Positions 22,797 to 35,389 of a DNA stretch of 64,000 nt are shown piece after piece. Source of the stretch: Tetragonia tetragonoides (taxonomy: Eukaryota; Streptophyta; Magnoliopsida; Caryophyllales; Aizoaceae); contig CM076150.1 in assembly GCA_038025085.1 (NCBI GenBank), positions 374,501 to 438,500 of the forward strand. Direction: 5' to 3'. A model generated the notes under the pieces. That model ran no database searches. It saw nothing but the letters and a program-made list of their open reading frames with translations, and had not been told where the DNA came from. A program made the translations under genes and the position numbers. Position 1 is the stretch's first letter. The number at the start of each line of letters is the position of its first letter.

Positions 22797-25700
22797 GATA
22801 TGTTTGGGAAAAAATGACACTCGAGAAGCCGAAAATGACGGCTATAATCCACTTTTTTGAGGTTTCGTAAGGCCGCAAAACGAAGGTAAATATTTTTGCA
22901 CCACATCGCACGTAACACCCCTAAGGGAGAAGGGAGGCCCTCGGGGTCGCTTATCCGTTCTCTGATAGGTTTGGAAGGGCGTTTTGTTTACTAGACAGTG
23001 CTGTAAGAGTTGCAACATCAAAGGCATGGGTAATATCAATGTTTAGAGATCCGAATGACCCTCTCGCGGTACCTTGGGTCCTCTAGGATCATGATAGACC
23101 CCCCAAAAAGTTTGGGCAAAAATGTCACCCTGACCCTGGAAAGTCGAAAACGAAGGTTATAATCCACGTTTTTTGGTCTTCCAAGAGGCCTCAAAACAAA
23201 GGTCAATATTTTCTCACATCGCACGGAACACCCCAGGGGACATGGGAGGCCTTTATGGTGGCTTATCCGGTGCCTGATAGGCTTGGAATGACGTTTTACG
23301 GTACAGGTGTAATTTTCGGAACACCAAAGGCATGGGTGATATCGAAGTTCGGGGATCCGGATGCCCCTCTTGGGACACTGAGGGTCCTTTAGGGTCATAG
23401 TAGACCCCCCGGATAAGTTGCGGAAAAAATGACACCCGGGCTCCGGGAAGCCTAAAACGAAGGCTATAATCCATTTTTTTGGCTTCCGGGAGGCCTCGGA
23501 ACGAAGGTGAATATTTATGTGCCATATCACACAGAACACCCCTAGGGGACATGGGAGGCCCTTGGGTCGCTTATCCGGTCCCTGATAGGCTTGGAAAAGC
23601 GTTTTACGGTACACTGGTATAAGAGTTGGAACACCAATGGCATGGGTGAAATCGAAGTTCGGTGATCCGAATGAGCCTCCCGGGACAGTAAGGATCCTCT
23701 AGGGTCATGGTCGATCCCTCGCATAAGTTTGGGAAAAAATGATACCCGGGCCACTGGAGCGGAAAACGTAGGCTATAATCCACGTTTTCTGGACTTCTGG
23801 GAGGCCCCGGAACGAAGGTGGATATTTTCGCACCACATCGCAAGGAAAACCCTCAAGGGACATAGGAGGCCCTTGGGGTCGCTTATCCGGTCCCTAATAG
23901 GCTTGGATGTGCGTTTTATTTATGGAACACTAGTGTAAGAGGTGGAACACCAAAGGCATGGGTGATATCAAAGTTTAGAGATCAAGATGACCCTCTCGCG
24001 GTACCGAGAGTCCTCTAGGGTCATGATAGACCCCTCGGAAAAGAAATTCGTAAAAGAAGGCTATAATCCACGTTTTTTGGGCTTCCGGGAGTCCTTAAAA
24101 CAAAGGTGAATATTTTTGCTCCACATCGCAAGGAACACCCCTAGGGGACATGGGAGACCCTTAGAGTGGTTATCCGGTCCCTGATAGGTTTGGAAGGGTG
24201 TTTTACGAAACACAGGTGTAAGAGTCGGAACACCAAATAAATGGGTGAAATTGAAATTCGCGAATCCGGATGCCCCTCTCGGGACACCGAGGGTCCTCTA
24301 AGGTCATGGTAGACCCCTCAGATAAGTTTGGGAAAAAATGACACCTGACCCCGGGAAGTAGAAAACGAAGACTCTAATCCACATATTTTGGGCTTCTGGG
24401 AGGCCCCGGAACGAAGGTGAATATTTTCACACCTCATCCACTGAACACCCCTAAGGGACAGGTAGGCCCTTGCGGTCGCTTATCAAGGTCCCTGATATGC
24501 TTGGAAGGGCGTTTTTAGGTACACTGGTACACCAAAGACAGGGTGATATCGAAGTTCGATGATCTAAATGACCCTCCCGGGACACTGAGGGTCCTCTATG
24601 GTCATGGTAGACCCCTCGGATAGTTTGGAAAAAAATGATACCCGGGCCCCGGGATGCCGAAAACGTAGGCTATATAATCCACGTTTTTTGGGCTTCGGAG
24701 AGGCCCCGGAAAGAAGGTGGATATTTTCGCGCCACATCGCAAGGAACGCCCCCAAGGGACATGGGAGGCCCTCGGGGTCGCTTATCCGGTCCGTAAAAGG
24801 CTTGGATGGGCGTTTTATTTACGGTACACTTCTGTAAGAGGTGGAACACCAAAGGCATTGGTTATATCAAAGCTTGGGGATCCGGATGACTTCCTCGGGG
24901 GACGAAGGTCCTCTAGGGTCATGATAGACCCCCCGGAAAAGTTTGGGCAGAAATTACACCCGAGCCCCGTGAAGCCGAAAACAAATGTTATAATCCACGT
25001 TTTTTGGGCTTTCGGGAACCCTCGGAACGAAGGTGAATATTTTCTTACCACATCGCAAGAAACACCCTTAGGTGACATGAAAAGACCTTGTGGTCGCTTA
25101 TCCGGTCCCTGATAGGCGTGGAAGGGCGATTTAGGGTACACTGGTGTAAGAGTCCGAACACCAAAGACATGGGTGTTATCGAAGGTCGGAGATCCGGATG
25201 ACCCTCGTGGGACTCAGAGGGTGTTCTAGGGTCATGGTAGACCCCCCCGGTTATGTTTGGGAAAAAATGACACCCGAGAAGCCGAAATGACGTGCAATAA
25301 TCCACTTTTTTGAGGTCCCGTAAGGCGCCAAAACGAAGGTGAATATTTTTGCACCACATTGCCCGCAACACCCCTAAGGGAGAAGGGAGGGTCACTTGTC
25401 CGTTCCCTGATAGGCTTGGAAGGGCGTATTGTTTACGGGACACTGCTCTAAGAGTTGGAACACAAAAGGCATGGGTGATATCAAAGTTTAGAGATCCGGA
25501 TGCCCCTCTTGCGGTACCGAGGGTCCTCTAGGTTCATGATAGACCATCCGGAAAAGTTTGGGCAAAAATGACACCCCGGACTCGGGAAGCCGAAAACGAA
25601 GGTTGTAATCCACGTTTTTTGGCCTTCCGGGAGGCCTCGAAACGAAGGTGAATATTTTCGCACCACATCACACAGAACACCCCTAGGGGACATGGGAGGC

Positions 25701-25910
25701 CCTTTGTGTCGCTTATCCGGTCCCTGATAGGCTTGAAATGACGTTTTACGTTTACTGGTATAAGAGCCGGAACACCAAAGGCATGGGTGATATTGAAGTT
25801 CGGTGATCTGAATGACCCTCCAGGGGACACTGAGGGTCATCTAGGGTCATGGTAGACCCCTCGGATAAGTTTGGGAAAAAATGATATCCGGGAGCCGAAA
25901 ACGTAGGCTA

Positions 25911-26301
25911 TTTATAAATAAGATTCTAGTAGCCTTTGTAATGATTATTATTGCCACAAATTTGCACAAAAAAGAGAATCAACATCAAATCTGAAAGAGA
26001 TTTCTTTACTTCCAGAACAAGGAAAAATTGCTTTAGAAAATCCAGAAACTTTTGTAAAGCCTTTAACTGGCGCAATCATAGATGATTCCTTGACTCAAAC
26101 GAAGCCTAATGGAATAAAAGAAATCAGTAAAAAGTGCCTCGCCGGTCATACAAAATAATTGACGATTTAGAACAATAAGAAAAAGAAAATGAAGAAGAGG
26201 TGGCGATGGATCATCAAATTCGATTAAGGAAAGCGAAACATGTAGTAATTTTTATTGATAACCAAAAGAATACCGATACTACTTATCCTAATACCAAGGA
26301 G
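25911..26301 (+). repeat. Non-satellite insert within the array, copy 2 (391 bp)
   Basis: This is the second copy of the insert at 17464-17781, at the same point of the satellite unit. It is the fuller copy. One frame reads through ESTSNLKEISLLPEQGKIAL and on to ISKKCLAGHTK before a stop. A second frame later reads [21 protein letters not shown] do not recognise the protein. A degraded retroelement gag or similar is only a guess. Confidence 0.85.
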
Positions 26302-29300
26302 ATCCACGTTTTTTGGGCTTCCGGGAGGCCCCGGAATGAAGTTGGATATTTCGCACCACATTGCAAGGAATACCCCGAAGGGACTTAGGAGGCCCTCGGG
26401 GTCGATTATCTGGTCCCTAATAGGCTTGGATGGGCATTTTATTTACGGGACACTTGTGTAAGAGTTGGAACACCAAACGCATTGGTGATATCAAAGTGGG
26501 GATCCGGATGACTCTCCCGGCACATAAAGGTGCTCTAGGGTCATGATAGAACCCCCCGAAAAAGTTTGGACATAAATGACAACCGAGCCCGTGAAGCCGA
26601 AAACCAAAGCTATAATCCACGTTTTTTAGGGTTCCAAGAAGCCTCATAACGAAGGTGAATATTTTCTCACCACATCGCACGAAACACCCCTAGGGGACAT
26701 GGAAGGCCCTTGGGGTCGCTTATCCGGTCCCCGATAGACTTGGAAGGGCGTTCTACGGTACAATGGTGTAACAGTCGCAACACCAAAGACATGGGTGTTA
26801 TCAAAGGTCTGAGATCTGGATGACCCTCGCGGGACTCAGAGGGTGTTCTAGGGTCATGGTAGACCCCCCGTATATGTTTGGGAAAAAATGACACCCGAGC
26901 CCCGAGAAGCCTAAAATGAAGGCTATAATCCACTTTTTTGAGGTTCCGTAAGGCCCCAAAACGAAGGTGAATATTTTTGCACCACATCGCGCGGAACACC
27001 CCTAATGGAGAAGGGAGGCCCTCGGGTTCGCTTATCAGTTCCCTAATAGGCTTGGAAGGGCGTATTGTTTACGGGACACTGGTGTAAGAGTTGGAACACC
27101 AAAGGCATGGGTGATATCAAAGTTTAGAGATCCGGATGACTCTCTCGTGGTATCGAGGGTCCTCTAGGGTCATGATAGACCCCCCGCAAAATTTTGGGCA
27201 AATGACTCCCGGCCTCGGAAAATCGAAAACTAAGGCTATATAATCCGCGTTTTTTGGGCTTCCGGGAGGCCTTAAAACAAAGGTGAATATTTTCGCACCA
27301 CATCGCACGGAACACCCCTAGGGGACATGGGAGGCCTTTATGGTGGCTTATCCGGTGCCTGATAGGCTTGGAATGACGTTTTTCGGTACGCAGGTGTAAT
27401 AGTTGGAACAGCAAATGCATGGGTGATATCGAAGTTCGGGGATCCTGATGCCCCTTCCGGAACACTGAGGGTCCTTAAGGGTCATGTTAGACCTCTCGGA
27501 TAAGTTTTGGAAAAAATGACACCTGGACCCCGGGAAGCCGAAAATGATGGCTATAATCCATGTTTTTTGGCCTTCCAGGAGGCCTCGGAACGAAGGTGAA
27601 TATTTATGCACCACATCACACAGAACACCCCTAGGGGACACGGGTGGCCCCTTGGGTCACTTATCCGGTCCCTGATAAGCTTGGAAAAGCGTTTTGCGGT
27701 ACACTGGTATAAGAGTTGGAACACCAATGGCATGGGTGAAATCAATGTTCGGTGATCCGAATGAGTCTCCCGGCACACTGAGGGTCCTCTAGGGTCATGG
27801 TAGACCCCTCGGATAAGTTTGGGAAAAAATGATGCCCGGGCCACCGGAGCTGAAAACGTAGGCTATAATCCACGTTTTCTTGACTTCCGTGAGGCCCCGG
27901 AACGAAGGTGGATATTTTCGCACCACATCGCAAGGAAAACCCTCAAGGGACATGGGAGGCCCTTGGTGTCGCATATCCTGTCCCTAATAGGCTTGAATGG
28001 GCGTTTTATTTACGGGACACTTGTGTAAGAGTTGGAACACCCAAGGCATTAGTGATATCAAAGTTTAGGGATCCGGATGACTCTCCCGGGACAAAAAGGT
28101 CCTCTAGGGTCATGATAGATCCACCTGGAAAAGTTTGGGGAGAAATGACACCCGAGCCCCGTGAAGCCGAAAACAAAGGCTAATCCACGGTTTTTGGGCT
28201 TCCGGGGAGCCTCAGAACGAAGGTGAATATTTTCTCACCACATCGCACGAAACACCCCTAGGGGTCATGGAAGGCCCTTGGGGTCGCTTATCCGGTCGCC
28301 GATAGTCTTGGAAAGGCTTTTTATGATACACTGGTGTAAGAGTCAGAACACCAAAGACATGGGTGTTATCGAAGGTCGGAGATCCAGATGACCCTCGCGG
28401 GACTCAGAGGGTGTTCTAGGGTCATGGTAGACCCCCCCGGATATGTTTGGCATAAAATGACACCCGAGCCCCAGAAACCGAAAAGTAAGGCTATAATCCA
28501 CTTTTTTGAGGTTCCCTAAGGCCCCAAAACGAAGGTGAATATTTTTGCACCACATCGCACGGAACACCCATAAGGGAGAAGGGAGGGCTTATCCGTTCCC
28601 TAAGAGGCTTGGAAGGGCGTTTTGTTTACGGCACACTAGTGTAAGAGTTGGAACACCAAAGCATCGGTGATATCAAAGTTTAGAGATCCGGATGACCCTC
28701 TCACGGTACCGAGGAACCTCTAGGGTCATGATAGAAAAGTTTGGGCAAAAATGACACCCGGGCCCAGAAATTCGAAAATGAAGGCTATAATCCACGTTTT
28801 TTGGGCTTCCGGGAGGCCTCCAAACAAAGATGAATATTTTTGCTCCACATCTCACGGAACACCCGTAGGGGACATGGGGGACCCTTAGAGTGGCTTATCC
28901 GGCCCCTGATAGGTTTGGAAGGGTGTTTTACGAAACACAGGCGTAAGAGTCGGAACACCAAATAAATGGGTGATATTGAAATTCGCGGATCCGGATGCCC
29001 CTCCCGGGACACTAAAGGTCCTCTAAGGTCATGGTAGACCTCTCCGATAAGTTTGGGAAAAAATGACACCTGGCCTCGGGAAGTCGAAAACGAAGGCTCT
29101 AATCCACGTATTTTGTGCTTCTGGAGGCCCCGAAACGAAGGTGAATATTTTCGTACATCATCGCACTGAACACTCCTAAGGGACATGGGAGGGCCTTGGG
29201 GTCGCTTATCCGGTCCCTAATAGGCTTGGAAGGGTTTATTATTTACGGGATACTGATGTAAGAGTTGGAACACCGAAGGCATGGCTGATTTCAATGTTTG

Positions 29301-32236
29301 GGGATCCAGATGACCCTCGTGGGGCAACAAGGGTCCTCTAGGTTCATGATAGACCCCCCGGAAAGTTTGGAAAAAAATTACACCCCGGCCTAAGGAAGCC
29401 GAAAACAAAGGTTATATCCACGTTTTTTGGGCTTCCGGGAAGCCCCGAAACGAAGGTGGATATTTTCCCACCATAACGCACAGATGGCCCTCGGGGTCGC
29501 TTATCCGTTCTCTAAATAGGGTTCGAAGGGCGTTTTACCATACACTAGAGTAAGAGTCGGTTTACCAAAGGCATGGGTGAGAACTGAGATCGAAGTTCGG
29601 GGATCCAGATGCCTCTCCCGGGACAATAGGGTCCTCTACGGTCATGGTAGCCCCTGGATAAGTTTGGGGGTAAAATGACACCCGGGCCTCAGGAAGCCGA
29701 AAACGAAGGCTATAATCCATGTTTTTTGGGGTTCCGGAAGGCCTCGGAACGAAGGTAGATATTTTCGCACCACATCGCACGGAACACCCTTAAAGGACAT
29801 TGGAGGCCCTCTGGGTCGCTTATCTGGTCCCTGATAGGCTTGGAAGGCGTTTTTTTTTTTACTGGACGCTAGTGTAAGAGTTGGAACACCAAAGGCATGG
29901 GTGTAATCAAAGTTCGAGGATTCGGATGCCCCTCCCGGAGCACCGAAGGTTTTCCAAGGTCATGATAGACCTCCCAGAAAAGTTTTGGCAAAAATGACAC
30001 CCGGGCCCCGGGAAGCCAAAAACGAAGGTTATAATCCACGTTTTTTAGGCTTCTATGTGGCCTCGGAACGAAGGTGAATATTTTTGCACCACATCACACG
30101 GAACACCCCTAGGGGACATGGGAGGCCCTTATGGTTGCTTATTCAATCCCTGATAGGTTTAGAAAGGTGTTTTACGTTACACATGTGTAAGATTAGAAAC
30201 ACCAAAGGCATGGGTGATATCGATGTTCGGGGATCCGGATGCCCCTCCCGACACACTGAGGGTCCTCTTGGGTCATGGTAGAAACCCAGGATTAGTTTGG
30301 GAAAAATGACACCCGGGCTCCGGGAAGCCGAAAACGAAGGCTATAATCCACGTTTTTTGGGCTTCCGGAAGGCCCGGAACGAAGGTGAATAATTTCGCAC
30401 CACATCGCACGGAATACCCCTAGGGGACATGGGAAGCCTTTATGGTGGCTTATCCGGTGCCTGATAGGCTTGGAATGACGTTTTACGGTATCCAGGTGTA
30501 ATAGTCGGAACACCAAAGGCATGGGTGATATAGAAGTTCGGGGATCCGGATGCCCCTCCCGGGACACTGAGGGTCCTCTTGGGTCAAGGTAGACCCCCCG
30601 GATAATTTCGGGAAAAAATGACAACCGGGCCCCGGGAAGCCGAAAATGAAGGCTATAATCCACGTTTTTTGGGTGTCCGGGCGGCTTCGGAACGAAGGTG
30701 AATATTTTCGCACCACATCACACGGAACACCCCTAAGGGACATGGGAGGCTCTTGCGGTCGCTTATCCGGTTCCTGATTGGCTTGGAAGGGCGTTTTACG
30801 GTACACTGGTACACCAAAGGCATGGGTGATATCGAAGTTCGGTGATCCAAAAGGCTCTCCTGGGACACTGAGGGTCCTCTAGGGTCATGGTAGACCCCTC
30901 GGATAAGTTTGAGAAAAAATGATACCCGGCCCCGGGAAGCCGAAAACGTAGGCTATATAATCCACGTTTTTTGGGCTTCCAGGAGGCCCCGGAACGAAGG
31001 TGGATATTTTCGCACCACATCGTAAGGAACACCTCCAAGGGACATGGGAGGCCCTCGTGGTCGCTTATCCGGTCCGTAATAGGCTTGGTTGGGCGTTTTA
31101 TTTACGGGACACTTGTGTAAGAGGTGGAACACCAAAGGCATTGGTCCTCTAGGGTCATGATAGACCCCCCCGGAAAGTTTGGGCAGAAATTACACACGAG
31201 CCCCGTGAAGCCGAAAACAAAGGTTATTATAATACACGTTTTTTGGGCTTCCGGGAACCCTCGGAACGAAGGTGAATATTTTCTCACCACATCGCACGAA
31301 ACACCCCTAGGTGACATGGAAGACCCTTTTGGTCGCTTATCCGGTCCCTGATAGGCTTGGAAGGGCGTTTTACGGTACACTGGTGTAAGAGTCTGAACAC
31401 CAAAGACATGGGTGTTATCGAAGGTCGGAGATTCGGATGACCCTCGCGGGACTCAGAGGGTGTTCTAGGGTCATGGTAGACCCCCCGGATATGTTTGGGA
31501 AAAAATGACACTCGAGCCCCGAGAAGCCGAAAATGAAGGCTATAATCCACTTTTTTGAGGTTCTGTAAGGCCCCGGAACGAAGGTGAACACTTTTGCACC
31601 ACATCGCACGGAACACCCATAAAGGAGAAGGGAGGCCCTCGGGGTCACTTATCCTTTCCCTGATAGGCTTGGAAGGGCGTTTGGTTTACAGGACATTGGT
31701 GTATGAGTTGGAACACAAAAGGCATGGTGATATCAAAGTTTAGAGATCCGGATGACCCTCTCGCGGTACCGAGGATCCTCTAGGGTCATGATAGACCCCC
31801 CCGGAAAAGTTTGGGCAAAAATGACACGCGGGCCCCGGAAAGTCGAAAACGAAGGCTATAATCCACGTTTTTTTGGCTTCCGGGAGGCCTCAAAACAAAG
31901 GTGAATATTTTCGCACCACATCGCACGTAACACCCCTAAGGGACATGGGAAGCCTTTGCGGTGGCTTATGCGGTCCCTGATGGGTCTGGAAGGGCATTTT
32001 ACTGTACACTGGTGTAAGAGACTGAACACCAAAAGCATGGGTGATATCGAAGTTCGGGAATCCTGGACACCGAGGGTCTTTTAGGGTCATGGTAGACCCC
32101 ACCGGAGAAGTTTGGCAAAAAAATGACACCCGAGCCCCGAGAAGCCGAAAATGAAGGCTAGAATCCACTTTTTTGAGGTTTCAGAGTGCCTGAAACTAAG
32201 CTGAATTTTTTTCGCACCACATTGCATGGGACACCC

Positions 32237-32578
32237 CTGGACTGGACCGACTTACGCACAACCCTAGTTTAACAAAAGTCTGCGTATTTGGCTTTATGTC
32301 TTTGCTTGCTTTCTTTAAACTTTGATGTGTGGGCTTGAATTAAACGCTCCTCAAAGTCATATTAGTTGTCATCAGTCCATCTAGTCATCTATCGGTCTCC
32401 ATTTTTCGTTTCCTTTTTTTTTGTGGGGGTGGTCCTCTTCTCTTGACTTTGCACGGATTTTACAGGAGGTACAAATTTAGTTGCGTGTTGTTTCTGCCAT
32501 TTGAAGCCAACAACAACCTTAAACCCAGAAACCTGAGACCATTCGGCGCCAGTTGAGTTTTCATCACATTTCAATCAG
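32237..32578 (+). other. Satellite-to-gene transition and probable 5' UTR/promoter
   Basis: Satellite homology fades out after about 32236. The rest is unique sequence leading into the next gene. A likely 5' UTR intron runs from the GT at 32579 to the AG at 32728, 13 bp before the ATG. Confidence 0.45.
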
Positions 32579-32741
32579 GTACGCAGAATTTTGCCCCTTA
32601 CTATAGCATTTATCTTCAACAGAATTCCCCCAGTGTTGTAATCTTTCTATGCAATTTTGTTTAAAACGTGGCACCCATTTTTGTGGTTCCATTTAATCGA
32701 TTTGGTGTGACATATTTTTGAACAGCAGGAAATAGGGAGGA

Positions 32742-35389
32742 ATGGAGTCGTTTCTATGTTCAAGGCATTTGATACCCACACATACAATTACACGCTCTGA
32801 TGCCATCAACCTCACTAACAGATTCTCAATAACCCCTTTTCATTTTACAAGATTTCCTCATCAAATTCGTCCTCGTCGCTTTCTCCCTTCTTCAAAGAAG
32901 TCTTCTTTCCAAGGTAAACTCAACTCTTTCTGGATTTTTTTCCGGCCTTTTGCTTTATATATGTTTTGTCTTTGTCATAGGGTTGTTATTCACTTGCCAT
33001 TTCGTACTGTTTGAAAGTTAAAATTGAAAGTTAAAATTTTTAAAAATTGTTTGATATAAAAGTTAAGAACTTTTTGTTCCCCTCTTCAAATACTAGTTGT
33101 TGGGATGGGTTGCTCCATAAAATTCATAATCATTGTCTGCTTATCTAAAAATGCTTTTGGTACAGAAGTGAATTGTCTAGGACAGCAATTTGGTTTGGAC
33201 TATATGGACTGTGTTATCTCACGATGTATTGTCTTGCTTCTAACGTATATTGCCCAGAGTTGGAAGATGTAGACATGAGTGAAGTGAATCTAAACCCTTC
33301 TGGTTATTTGTTGTGAATAGGATCTCAACTATTGGCCTTGGTCTTCAGGGCTTTTGTAAGGCTTTTGAGCCATGAGCTCGTGACATATATCTTTGGTTGG
33401 AATCAATCAAGTTTTCCTTAAAGGCTAAAGCAGCAACCTTTAGCAAATTTTAGCTTTGATCATTCAATTGTGGCAATTGTAGTCTCACCTTTGACGAGTA
33501 GTGTGATTAAATAGACTTGTATGTACACCATCCCAAGTTCGCAATTAGCCATTATCAAGGAGGATCACTGGGCTTTGCCTAGCAGGTTCAGAAAAGCGGA
33601 ATTTTCCAAGATCCTTGCTTAAAATGGATCGAAGAAGGAAAGTGTGTGAGAATCATTAGGCATTTAGGAAAGTGTGTGGGGATCATTAGGCATTTAGGCT
33701 TTGGCAATCAACTTGAGGGAAGGAATAATGTGAGTCTAAGCTTCCGTAAAAGGGAAAATATAGTAATCTTAAAGCTATGATTACCAACAGGTGCTTCTAA
33801 TAACCATTCAATAGTGCACTGTAGGTCTTGTCAGATCTCTGGAAAAAAAATCTATCCTTTCAAAGGTGCACCAGGAAGTCATAGGATGTCCAATCTATTT
33901 TCATTATTTCAGTTACTGCAGCATGTCTCCATGTTACAGGGTTAGCTGATAATATAAATTGAACTCATTTTATTAAGAACTTTCTGCCTAGACTTTCAGG
34001 ACTATACAAAGCCTAGACGACTTTTGCCTGCCACAGAACCGAAACTATTCACGGAGCAGTCACCAGAGGAAATCATTTCGTCTCTTCAATCAAATGGATC
34101 ACAATCTCTTTACAAAGTCCTGCTACATACAAGTTCCGCCTACGGATCAGGCTTAACTGACCTGAATGCTGGGCTGCTTATCTGTATAATTGACCAAAAT
34201 GGTGATTCAATATTACAGAGAATACCTGCCATTCTATGTCAAGATCGTATCATCCACTTTCAAAGAGCTTCAACTGATGAATTCATATTTCGGGGACCGA
34301 AACTGGGAAAGATTCAGGCCATGTGGATCGGTCTTGAATCAGGTTTGCCTTCTCTACATATGCTTGTCCACGACATTTATCTTACATGTAACATCATAGA
34401 TAGTAGAATAAATCAATATTGTTATTTGTTCGTTATATTCTAAACGGTAGATGATCTTTAACAACTTTCACTTGTATATATCCATGCGTACATACTCCTG
34501 ATTCACATTCTAGAAATAGATAATTAGTGTCATTGTACCTCTAGTTAAGTTTTCATTCAGACTGATGTGGAATGTGAGATCTTCAATGTTCTGAGACGTT
34601 AGTTGCCCCTACCTGTTAGCTTTGGCCTCCATCTTATACAATCTTTGTACGTTTGACTTCGTTTCACCTGTTTCAAGGTCAGGCACATGGAGATTAGCAG
34701 GTGCAAGCTTGAGTATTATCAGTACTTGTGACCACCAAGCAGAGCAATATAGTGAGAATGAAAGTCTCTATTGCAGCATCAATTACAATTTTGAAATTGA
34801 AGATGTTATGCTTGGGGAAGGGAGTGAGATGCCAATGACAGAACTTCGACCTTCCCTGGTTAAAGAGTATTCTGGGGCAGACTCTTTCTCATTTGTGGAT
34901 ACAAATAATAAGCCAGCAGTATTTCTTGCTGAGGGGATAACAAATGAAGAAAGCATGAGAGAATATGCAAATCTTAAGTACTCTTTGTTACTATACGATG
35001 CTATGCTTATATTTGCTGGCACCTCCCTTTCATCCTTCACAGCAGGTGAGAAGACTTCCCTGGCATTTTTAACTGGAGGGATTGGCGGGTTTTTGTACCT
35101 GCTTCTGTTGCAGAAGTCAGTTGATGAGTTACCAGCTCCCAAGTCCGTTTCAGTGAACACGGAAAGTAACTTTAGTAAGCAGTTTGGAGGGCTGAAGGGT
35201 CCGCTACTGGTATTAGCAATTGCTTTCGGAGTTGCATTTTCAGTAATGAACCGTGACATCTTGGCTAACGAAACAGCAGTGACACCAGGGGAAATCTTGG
35301 TTGGAATGATGGGCTTCCTTGCATGCAAGGTTTCAGTTGTCGTGGCAGCATTCAGACCCATATCGGTGAGCACAAAAGACAACAAGTGA
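32742..35389 (+). CDS. Plastid-type membrane protein with PLAT-like domain
   Basis: Three exons join in frame: 32742-32913, 33992-34342 and 34683-35389, giving 409 residues with GT/AG junctions. For exon 2 the AG at 33990-33991 is required, because the alternative AG at 33998-33999 brings an immediate stop. Residues 1-57 are rich in Ser/Thr/Arg/Phe with few acids, like a chloroplast transit peptide. Residues about 85-190 (from SLYKVLLHTSSAYGSGLTDL to GTWRLAGASLSII) follow the strand pattern of PLAT/LH2 domains. Four hydrophobic segments lie near 275-293, 299-317, 347-363 and 378-398. This looks like the plant-specific family annotated as a DUF7755-type protein; that name is from memory. Function is not known to me. 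It sits 1.4 kb upstream of phytoene synthase in the same orientation; no functional link is shown. Confidence 0.8.

Larger units (their letters stand above)
12119..32236 (+). repeat. Satellite DNA array, ~64 units of ~312 bp
   Basis: About 20 kb of head-to-tail diverged copies. Landmarks recur in fixed order: GGTGATATCGAAGTTCGGGG, GAGGGTCCTCTAGGGTCATG, GATAAGTTTGGGAAAAAATG, GGCTATAATCCACGTTTTTT, GCTTCCGGGAGGCCTCGGAA, CGCACCACATCGCACGGAAC and GGTCGCTTATCCGGTCCCTG. Successive GGTGATATC landmarks near 12926, 13236, 13547, 13860, 14171 and 14479 are 308-313 bp apart; occasional steps of about 275 or 420 bp show deletions or insertions. The unit is much more GC-rich than the surrounding DNA. Sequence variants recur about every five units. 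Two copies of a non-satellite insert lie about 8.45 kb apart inside the array. Heterochromatic location is inference. Confidence 0.97.

Noticed and set aside
12119..32236. Dozens of open frames of 60-190 codons, mostly on the minus strand
   Set aside because: They all translate the same satellite unit, start and stop at random points and show frequent frame breaks. They are by-products of a GC-rich repeat whose length is divisible by three.
34783..35385. 200-codon minus-strand frame
   Set aside because: It is antisense to exon 3 of the PLAT-like membrane protein gene, whose spliced product is clearly coding.
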